This document shows positions 1 through 7,800 of a stretch of 11,248 bases of DNA, piece by piece. The notes below the pieces were generated by a model. The model searched no databases. It saw nothing but the letters and a program-made list of their open reading frames with translations, and was not told where the DNA came from. Each line of letters opens with the position of its first letter. Position 1 is the first letter of the stretch. Source of the stretch: Verrucomicrobiales bacterium (GTDB lineage Bacteria > Verrucomicrobiota > Verrucomicrobiia > Verrucomicrobiales > V1-33). The position numbers and the translations under genes were made by a program. The DNA is taken from positions 1 to 11,248 of the forward strand of contig JAQGPD010000184.1 in NCBI GenBank assembly GCA_028293305.1, written 5' to 3'.

Positions 1-399
1 GGTTACGCGGACTGGCTCGAAAAAGCGAAGCCCCACGAAATCCTAGCAGACATCGCCGCCCACTCCTACACCGACAACCTGCGCGGTGCCATGGCCAAAA
101 GACGCTTCCAAAGATTCCCGCCCGTCATCCGTCTTAAGGCCCTCCTCGATCCGCTGCAGGACGGAGCAGGCCAACCTTACAATGGCACGGAAACCCTCGT
201 TGCCTCCACCATCAAAGATAACATCCTATCCAACCCGGATGGCTGCGCCAAACTGCTCGATGCCACCGGTTCCTCATTGATAGGAGATCCCCTGACCGCA
301 ATGCTCCAACCGCTGTTTGATCGGGACGGCTGGTCAGGCACCATGGGCTTTATAGAAAAATTATCCCCGAAAAACAGAATAGGCGGAAGCCCAAAGTGA
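1..399 (+). CDS. Helical-repeat protein, upstream frame (5' partial, ends at TGA 397-399)
   Basis: The frame is open from base 1, so the true start lies outside the window; the ATG at 91 is internal because the frame continues upstream with protein-like sequence (GYADWLEKAKPHEILADIAA). It gives 132 residues up to TGA. The sequence is mostly amphipathic helix, and its last part (WSGTMGFIEKLSPKNR) resembles the 'W-x-E-x-L-P-x-x-x-R' turn seen later in the neighbouring frame (WVESLPDG, WVETLPPG). I read it as the N-terminal portion of the same helical-repeat protein as the 396-1706 frame, separated by a -1 frameshift. Repeat proteins of this style are common in Verrucomicrobiota and are usually of unknown function, possibly protein-binding scaffolds. 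Signal peptide, if any, lies upstream. No catalytic motif is visible. The coding call is well supported; function is unknown. Confidence 0.75.
   Translation, partial: GYADWLEKAKPHEILADIAAHSYTDNLRGAMAKRRFQRFPPVIRLKALLDPLQDGAGQPYNGTETLVASTIKDNILSNPDGCAKLLDATGSSLIGDPLTAMLQPLFDRDGWSGTMGFIEKLSPKNRIGGSPK
390..396 (+). promoter_or_regulatory. Candidate -1 ribosomal slippery heptamer C CCA AAG before a stop codon
   Basis: In the upstream frame the codons are CCA AAG followed at once by TGA. The heptamer fits X XXY YYZ (X=C, Y=A, Z=G): both tRNAs can re-pair one base back on CCC AAA, after which reading continues as GTG ATC GCC into the downstream frame. An SD-like purine tract, AGGCGGAAG, lies immediately 5' at 381-389; internal SD-like sequences stimulate -1 frameshifting in bacterial dnaX. 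I see no convincing downstream hairpin or pseudoknot. The pattern is directly visible, but use as a programmed site is inference. A one-base indel in the organism or the assembly would give the same frame change. Confidence 0.4.
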
Positions 400-1706
400 T
401 CGCCCTGCTGGCCGCCAAAGACCTTTCCGCCGCCCAAAATGAAGTGATAAAGACGGGTGACGGCAAGGAACGCAACGCCTGCGCCGTGGCCGTGGCCGAG
501 CAAATGCTCGCAGCCGATCCCGTCGCCGCGTTCGAATGGCTGAAAAGTCACAGTCAGAACAAAGGCGATTCCTACACTTCCGATGCCGCCTCGTATCCAA
601 CTGGAAACTTCATCCAATCCATTATACAAAAGGATCCCGAAGCGGGCAGAAAGTTGCTATTGGAAAACCAGGACATTTTCGACGGCATCTATGGCAGCTC
701 CTCCCTGAGGACGATCTTCGATGCCTGGGGCGCCAAAAACTTCGACGAGGCGCGGGCGTGGCTGGATGCCAATCCCCTGGCTGACCGTTACCAGTCAGAA
801 GCCATCTCCGCCATCCATAACACCAAGCTCAGATCACTCCCTGCTGCCGAAGTCACCGCTTTTTACCAAAACCTCCCACCGGAATACCAAGCCTACTGCG
901 CCGGCACCATGGTGGAGAAGTTAGGCCTGGATGGCCTCCCATGCGGACTTGAGGCCTTCCGTAAAGGACTTTCAGGCAACGCACGGAGGATGTTCGACAA
1001 CAGCCTGGAGGCCAGATTCCAGGAGGCCGGCCCGGCTGACAAAAAACGCATGCTGTTGCTGCTGGGCCCTGACAAACTTATGTCCGAGCACTTCAACCAA
1101 AACGAGTTTTCCAACCTGCCGGAAGCGGATCAGAAAGAAATTCTGTCATCCCTATCCGATAGCGAAAGGAAGTCCTGGTCGCTGAAGCAGGCCAAAATGG
1201 CGGTAAACACCGGCGACTTTTCCACCGCCATGAAATTGCTTCAGGAGGAGGCAGGACCCAATCCCAAGGAAACGCTGCCGCACGCGCAGGTCGCGGTGGC
1301 TTTGTTGGGGGAAAATCCATTCACCGCCACCGCCTGGGTGGAGTCCTTGCCGGATGGCAGCGCCAAATCCGACTCCGTCTTCAACCTCGCCGCCAACTGG
1401 GGGAAAACCGACCTCCCCGCCGCCACCACCTGGGTCGAAACCCTGCCCCCGGGCGGGAGTCGCGACCATGCCCTCGAAGCCATCGTGAAACTGCACGGCC
1501 TTTACGGCGACAGCACCACCGCCTTGCGCCTGACACAATCCATCAAGGACGAAAACCGCCGCCTCAGCGCCCTCGCTGCCGCCACCCGCATTGATTGGTT
1601 CAACAACGCCGAAGTCACCGAACAACGCATCAGCCAACAATTCCCCGACCCCGCCCAAGTGCGGAAAGTCGTGGAAATGATCCAAAAAGGAGACAGCCTC
1701 CGGTAA
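396..1706 (+). CDS. Helical-repeat protein, downstream frame (436 aa, GTG-opened or reached by -1 frameshift)
   Basis: From GTG 396 this frame encodes 436 residues and ends at TAA 1704-1706. It consists of short amphipathic helices with recurring 'DPxAAxxWL' and 'AxxWVExLPxG' motifs: DPVAAFEWL near residue 41, FDEARAWLDANP in the middle, then ENPFTATAWVESLPDG (W314) and TDLPAATTWVETLPPGG (W346). The last two are exactly 32 residues apart. This is a solenoid-like helical repeat, the kind often annotated as hypothetical in Verrucomicrobiota. It shows no catalytic residues, no membrane segment and no signal peptide at its own start. That absence fits its being the C-terminal part of a protein begun in the upstream frame. 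A weak SD-like GGCGGAAG (382-389) precedes GTG, so independent initiation by translational coupling is possible. In the fused reading the spacing from FIEKL to the next AAxx(W/E) is about the repeat length, which favours one protein of at least 568 residues. Molecular function unknown. Confidence 0.8.
   Translation: MIALLAAKDLSAAQNEVIKTGDGKERNACAVAVAEQMLAADPVAAFEWLKSHSQNKGDSYTSDAASYPTGNFIQSIIQKDPEAGRKLLLENQDIFDGIYGSSSLRTIFDAWGAKNFDEARAWLDANPLADRYQSEAISAIHNTKLRSLPAAEVTAFYQNLPPEYQAYCAGTMVEKLGLDGLPCGLEAFRKGLSGNARRMFDNSLEARFQEAGPADKKRMLLLLGPDKLMSEHFNQNEFSNLPEADQKEILSSLSDSERKSWSLKQAKMAVNTGDFSTAMKLLQEEAGPNPKETLPHAQVAVALLGENPFTATAWVESLPDGSAKSDSVFNLAANWGKTDLPAATTWVETLPPGGSRDHALEAIVKLHGLYGDSTTALRLTQSIKDENRRLSALAAATRIDWFNNAEVTEQRISQQFPDPAQVRKVVEMIQKGDSLR
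1311..1502 (+). repeat. Two adjacent 32-residue helical repeat units
   Basis: Residues 306-337 and 338-369 of the 396-1706 frame align as E-N-P-F-T-A-T-A-W-V-E-S-L-P-D-G and T-D-L-P-A-A-T-T-W-V-E-T-L-P-P-G, each followed by a helix (DSVFNLAANW; HALEAIVKLHG). The similarity is also visible in the DNA around the TGGGT codons at 1335 and 1431, 96 bp apart. A weaker third unit (residues 370-401, ending RIDWFNN) follows. They define the repeat period used to judge the frameshift upstream. Confidence 0.7.
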
Positions 1707-1858
1707 GTGAAAAATCGGCCCCATAAAATGTCAGGATGAGGTCGGTATGAAATAGTGAACATATACTGACAATACAGTTTCACCGAAAGAATCAGCGAGA
1801 AACTCCCCTCGTTCAAGAAAAGTTGCAAAATGGTGAACTTTATCGAAAAGTGGCGAAA

Positions 1859-1880
1859 CCTGCTTATACACCTAAGCAGG
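1859..1880 (+). promoter_or_regulatory. Perfect 8-bp inverted repeat overlapping the ribosome binding site of the giant gene
   Basis: CCTGCTTA (1859-1866) and TAAGCAGG (1873-1880) are exact reverse complements separated by the 6-base loop TACACC. The second arm ends inside AGGGG (1878-1882), the only SD-like sequence at a sensible distance (8 bases) from ATG 1891. As RNA it could form a stem-loop that hides part of the ribosome binding site; as DNA it could be an operator. The sequence is directly seen; any regulatory role is inference. Confidence 0.5.
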
Positions 1881-1882
1881 GG
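1878..1882 (+). promoter_or_regulatory. Shine-Dalgarno-like AGGGG deciding the start at 1891
   Basis: AGGGG sits 8 bases before ATG 1891. The alternative in-frame ATG at 1921 (residue 11) has no purine-rich sequence ahead of it, and starting there would remove the arginine-containing n-region from the signal peptide. The start at 1891 is therefore preferred. Confidence 0.5.
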
Positions 1883-1890
1883 CCACTTGT

Positions 1891-4800
1891 ATGTCATCAG
1901 TATCCTATCCGTTTCGCCTGATGTCGTGGCTGATCGCCGGACTGGGTTTCCTATTTTTATTGCCCGTTCCCGGATATACTGACACGCGGTTCCAATCGCT
2001 TCCGGAAAAGCTGGCGGAGAACCAGTGGCGATTGACGTGGACCACGGAATCCGGTCAGCGCTATCTGTTGCAGCGGAGTCCAGATCTGAGCCGATGGGAT
2101 ACAGTGGCGGAAATCCAGGCGGAAGCGGCAGTTACCAGCTTCACCGACGCCGGAGTGCCGGCGCTGCAACCGCAAACGTTTTGGCGGGCGATCCGGCTGG
2201 GCGGGCCGGATACTTCCCCTCCCGTGGTGTCGATTCTGCAAATCCGGCGCCTTTCGTCGGACGGGCAGACGCTGTTGGAACTAACCGTTCAGGCGGAGGA
2301 CAATGTGGGCGTGGTGGGCGTCGGATACCGTGAAGGCGCGGTGCAGTTGGGAGCCGCCACCCAGGGTCCCGCCGGGACATGGAAACGTGTGGTGCCGCTG
2401 GATCCTGGCAATTCCAATCCCCGGCAATTCCAGGCGGTGGCGTCGGATGCGGCGGGCAATACCGGATTCTCTGACATCTTCACGTTTATTCCCACGATCC
2501 AAAGTCAGGATCTGATCCCGCTGGACCGGAACGGACAACCGCTCGGGGATTCTTTGGTGGGGCTGAAACCGGACGGCACGCTCAACCCCTTCACCTACCT
2601 CCCGGACCTGAATGGCGGCGGGTCCACCACGCACGCCATGCGGATTGATTTTCCGGATGGAGGCAATCTGGTGGCGGGAAATGGCGGGCCGTTTGTGGAA
2701 GGGCGGCGGATGGTGGTTGGGTTCGGCGAAGGCTCGCCCACCCAATTCATCCAGTTCACGACCGGTCTGCCCGGGCCCTTGACCCTCCAGGCTCCACCCG
2801 GACAAACCCTCCGCGTGCCGCGAGGCCCGCTTTCCTATCAAACGTTGGCCACGCTACTGGGCGTGCCTCCAACCGGCGGGATTGCCCTGCAGGTGCATGG
2901 AAAATCCGAAGTGCTTTGGACGGGTGGCACCCTGACCCGCACCGGCATCCGCGGGGGGACGTTCCGCCTGCTTAAGCCCGCGATGACTTTGCCAGGCGTG
3001 ATGGGTGGCTATGAAAAGGAAACCGTGGATCTGACCCGCCCGGACCCTATCGGATTTTCCATCCACGGCAGCATGCGGCTGGGCAAGTTGGCGCAACTGA
3101 CCATTCCCCGCGCGCGTCCGCTTTCCCTGCATCTGCTGCCGGGCGGCGGGGTCACGCTAACAGGTAGCGCGGATCTGCTCTTTGACGATGGCGCGCGCTT
3201 CAACGTGGAGGTGTTTTTGGATGACCCGGTTTACAGTCTTTCGCTGCGTGCCGGAAATGTGGAGGTGCCCCTCATGGGGAGTCTGGCGGATCTCTTGCCG
3301 GACGATCCCGCCAGCTGCATTCCCGGCGGCTCTGACAAGGTCGCGCTGGATCACGCGGCGGCTTGCCTGGAAGCCCATGCCCGGGCCTATCGATTTTTCA
3401 TCGCGGCCGCGCGCGGACTGCGTCCGGATGGGCCGGGGGATGCGGTGGTCCAATCGGTCCCGGATGCCGTGGACCTGACCGGTGCGGCGCTGGAAGCCTG
3501 GGCGACGCTCCGCGCGGCCGATTTGACCAACAGTCTGCCGTTGCAGGAAATCCAACAAAAAGTCGAAAGCCTGAGCCGCCAAACCCGCGGCGGCGGCAGC
3601 ACCCCGGTGGAAACCATCCAGGCAGTGGCGCAACTAACCAACCTCCGCCGGACCATCGCCCCGCTGAATGCCGCCGACCTGACGACTCAGGCGCGGGACG
3701 CGATTCTGGCCGCCAAACCCGCGTTACTGAAGGCGCTGGAGGATCCCGCGGTCCTGAGCCGGGACGCGCTGGGGACCATCGTCCTGACGCTTTCCACCGG
3801 CGAATTTGATTTCGATACAGAGCTTTCCGCCGCCGCCGCATCACTCCTCGCGCGCGCGGTGCAGCGTGAAGCCAGCGCCGTCGGGGTGGTTGCCGGCGTC
3901 ACGGATTCCGCCGCCAATCCGGTGTTGTCCGCGCAGAATCCCTATGTTGTCCGGGCCACATTGCGGCGGCTGGCCGACATTGAAAGCGCGGCTCAAAATG
4001 CCGCCATCTCCGTGCTGGAACTTCCGTTATTCAATGAATGTTTCCAACAGATTTTCGACCACGGCTATACCACCTGCCTAACCTCCCTGAACAAGGCGCT
4101 GGATGAGCGGAATCCGCTCGGGGCCATGGTCTTTGTGGGTGAGTTGCAGGACATCCAAAGCTTCGAGCAGCTTTCCGCCGTGGAGATCCTGGCCAGCCCT
4201 TCCAACAGCACTCTCCAAACCATCATCACGAGAGCCTCGACGCTGATGGAACAAGCCATTGGCGCATCACCCCAGACTGATCCTGACAATCCTGTGACGC
4301 GTGACCAGGTCTTCGCCACCGCGCGCCAGTTGGAGTCGGTGATGGAACTCGCCGCCCGGATTCCCAATGGTGACCCGCTCGTGCAAAGCGTGGCCTCACT
4401 CGCGTTCCAGCGTTTGGAATCGCTCCTGCCTGACGCCGTTTCACCCACCGCTTTGGCCGCGGTTGATAACGAAGATGAATTGTTGCTATACCTGGATGCC
4501 GGCATCCTGCACACCAAGCTAAAACGGCGTTTTCCGAGCTTCACCGGTTCCTTCAATTGGGAGGGCCCGCCCGTGGGGAATGTTGCGGCCCAGTTGGCGG
4601 ATATCGCCATCACCACCGGCGACAGCGCGTTGATTTCGAAGGTGAGCCGCCGGCTTCTGGACACGGCAGGGGACTTGGAAAATCTGGCCTTGGAACGACC
4701 CTCTGATGCCGTTGCGCTCCGATTTGCCAGGAAACGTTATTTGATCGTCGCGGCGGACACGTTGGCGGACCTGCATCCGCTTTCCATCATCGAGTGGAAT

Positions 4801-7800
4801 GCCACTGAATCCCGCCGGGGCACCGGTCCCGCGTCAGTTTCGGCGGATGGATTTCTGCCCGGCGATTTGAAGATAGACCGGCTTTTCGGCGCGGTAAAAC
4901 ACAACCGGCTCAGCGGCAAAACCGAGGGCCGGTTCGGCGGTCAACTGCGTCTGCCGAAGCTCAATTCAGCCCTGACCATTCATGGCGCTTCCATTGATAG
5001 CGACGGCCGTTTTGATCTCACTGCGAGCGGCGCGCTGCGGCTGCCCGGCACGCCGGATGCGCCGATTGTTTCCCTGACAATTCCGCGCAGTCAACCCCTG
5101 CATCTGGCGCTCGCTCCGGGACAGGCTCCGGTCATGGAAGGCCGGGCTCGACTGGCTTTTGACAATGGGGCCTCGGTCGGGGTCGGCCTGCGTTTTGCGG
5201 ATCCTATCTACACGTTCCAGGCCGAAGCCGGAGGCCTGCAGACCGGTCTGCGGGACGCTCTGCTGGCCGTCCAGTCGCCGCAAGTCGGATCGCTGAATCT
5301 CTCGCCTTTGTGGGCGGATTATTATGATAGTCTGGGCACGTGGCTGGAGGGTTTTGAAGGCACGGATGAACCCTCCGGCGCGGGTGAGGCGGACGATTTT
5401 CCGGCCTATCCCGGGCATGTGCCCGGAGATGTCACCAGCCTGCTCCAAGCCTGGCTGGCCCGCGCCCTGGCGGAAGTCCAGGCCGGCGGCAGCTCCTTTA
5501 TCGTGGGCAGCAATGATGTCTTCCGCAGCAGTCTGGACCGCTTTGCCAGCGGCCTCACGGACCTTGCGGATTCCTTCAACGAACTGTTTCCACCCAGCGC
5601 GGAAGCGAGGGCGCAGGACTTGTTAAAACAACTGAAGGGCGTCGCCGAAATCCAGAAACAGATGGCGGAGCTGCTGGACAAAATGGCGAGATCGAATCTG
5701 AATGGCGGCAGTTATAACCCGGCGGCGCTGCAACCATTCTTCCAGGCGGCCAACGCGGTGGTGGACGAAGCGGTCCAGACGCTGCGTGAAAATCCCGCGC
5801 TGCTGGCGAGGCCGGATTTGGTGAAGACCGTCAGCAAAGCGGCATTGGACAATGCGGCGGCACGGCAGTTGGCGGGTGAAAATTCGACCGCCCAACTGGA
5901 GGCCGCGAAGGATCTGCTGCGCGAGGGAACCAATGCTTATAACGCTTCCAAGGGCCTGTTGCCTAACGGCACGGTAGATTCGGCTATCCTTGGCGCGTTG
6001 TCAGCGACGGAGATCGAAGAAACGCTGCGCGAATTCATGAACATGCATTCCCTCCTGCTGCTGGCGGGGGACACGGGCGGTCCCAACGCCGTGCATTTAA
6101 GCCGGATGGCGGAAGAATTTGCCCGCGCAACCCTGGACGAAGTGGGATTTGTCGCGGTTTCCGGCCTGGTGGACGACAGCGGCCCGGACGAAAGATTGTT
6201 GGCGGCGATCCGCCGGCTGCACATGGTTTATGTGGATATCAATCCGCTGCTGAATGCGCCATTGCCGGTCCCATCGTCCCTGACATTCACGGCTTTTTTG
6301 CTGCATAACGAATGCATGGACCGCTCCAAACGGCTGGCCCGCGATGAATGGTATCAGCGCTATCAGCTCCTGACAGGTGCATCGCTCTGCCGGGCGCTTC
6401 GCCTAGCCGCCGGGGGGCAGCCTTTGGAGGATGTGGATATTGCCAGGGAGGATCAAATCATGCTGCAGGCCTTTGCGCAGCAGGGGACCGGCCGGTTGGA
6501 TCCGGAAGAGGTCGAGTTGATGCGGGTGCTGGAGGAGCGCCGGTCCACGCCGCAAGTCGCGGCGATTTTCAATAGCCGTATCCTGGAGGCGGCCTCACAA
6601 CTTTTCACCGCCACCACTCCGCCCTGGGTTTCCGATGATGTGGCCCAGGGAAAAATTCTGTTGGAGGAAATCGCGGAACTGGACCGGCTGGCGGGCGGGG
6701 CTTTTCCTTTCGCCGCGCAGCGTGATCCAGCGTCCCTGCTGGCGCGGGTCCGGCAGCGCATGGCAGAGTCCTCGGCCGCTGCCAGGAAAACCACGCCGCC
6801 GGCAGTGGTCGCGCGCCTTGCTCTCGAGATGGCGGATCCGGCCGTCGAGGATATCCAAGTCAGGAATCTGCTGGGCCCGCAATCCACGGCGATCCGCGAT
6901 GCGGTGGATCCTGGCACAAAACCCGTGAGCCAAACACCTGCCTTTGAAAACGCGCTCCGGGCCGAAAGCGCAGGCCTGCTGAATGCCAGCCGCGCCGTCC
7001 TGGCCGACCGCGCGGACGATGTCCGGCCGCCGGTGGAACCGGATCTTGCGCTGCCGGGAAACCTGGTGGTGGACCGGGTCTTTGGCGGATTTTTCTTCAA
7101 CAGGCTAACAGGTTTCTTCCGGGGGAATTTTGGAGGCAAACTGCTCTTCCCCGACCCGCGGGCCAGCTTTGAAATTGTCGAGGCCGTCTTCGATTCCACC
7201 GGCGCGTTCAATATCACCGCCGGCACCGGACTCCCGGTCAAGGTCATGGGCAATGACCGCTCCACCCTGACGGCGACGCTGTCGGTCGCGGGCTCCCCGC
7301 TCGGTCTTCAATCCGTCGGCGGCACCGGCTCCCTGACCGTTCCGTTCGGCCCGGATCAGCCGGGCAATCCGGGCACGCGGTCCTACAATGGCACGTTCAG
7401 TTACCAGCCGGATCAGCCCGGCAAACCCCTGACCTTCACCGCCGCGGTGGACGGCGTGCAGAATGAATTCAAACTCGGCAACGACTTCGCGCTTTTCGAT
7501 GGCCAGGTGGCTCTGACCTTCGCCACCGCCCAGCCTGAACTCACCCTGCAACTGGGAGGGCGCGCGGGCTTCTTCGCGAGGGTGGGCGCCCCTCCGGCTT
7601 TGGGCGTGGAAGGAAAATTCTGGGTCGTGTGCGCCATTGATGAACTGGCGCTGGCGGTGACGCCTGACAAACTCCGCGCCACGTTCGATGGCGGCAGTCT
7701 GAAGCTGGCCCAGGACCTATTCCAAAGCGACCTTCCCGGCGGCGATGGATTTGTCAGGTTCGACCTGGCAGGCACTCTCGGCGTGGACTACTCGATCCCC

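Larger units (their letters stand above)
1707..1890. other. Intergenic region, AT-richer than its surroundings
   Basis: These 184 bases separate the stop of the repeat protein from the start of the giant gene and look clearly lower in G+C than either. I see no rho-independent terminator (no GC hairpin followed by a T run) for the upstream gene. A -10-like TATACT occurs at 1762-1767, but no acceptable -35 stands 16-18 bp upstream. Two near-identical 11-mers, AAATAGTGAAC (1750-1760) and AAATGGTGAAC (1828-1838), lie 78 bp apart. The notable element is the inverted repeat just before the giant gene, listed separately. The promoter of the giant gene is probably here but I cannot place it. Confidence 0.5.

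Noticed and set aside
396..1706. Treating the downstream frame as a fully independent second gene
   Set aside because: GTG with a weak SD and a GTGA overlap allows it, but the repeat register continues across the junction and the frame lacks its own N-terminal features. One frameshifted gene fits better, though coupling is not excluded.
1152..1724. A 190-codon antisense open frame over the repeat protein
   Set aside because: The sense frame carries clear 32-residue repeats; the antisense translation is Gly-rich shadow sequence.
1707..1740. Terminator after the repeat protein
   Set aside because: No GC-rich stem followed by a T run is present directly after TAA 1704-1706.
1762..1767. TATACT as a -10 promoter element
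   Set aside because: The hexamer is good, but no -35-like sequence lies 16-18 bp upstream and there is no extended -10 TGn, so I do not call a promoter.
6453..7265. A 270-codon antisense open frame
   Set aside because: Its translation is low-complexity Ser/Arg/Ala sequence opposite helical block 2 and beta copy 3, whose repeat similarity shows that the sense strand is the coding one.
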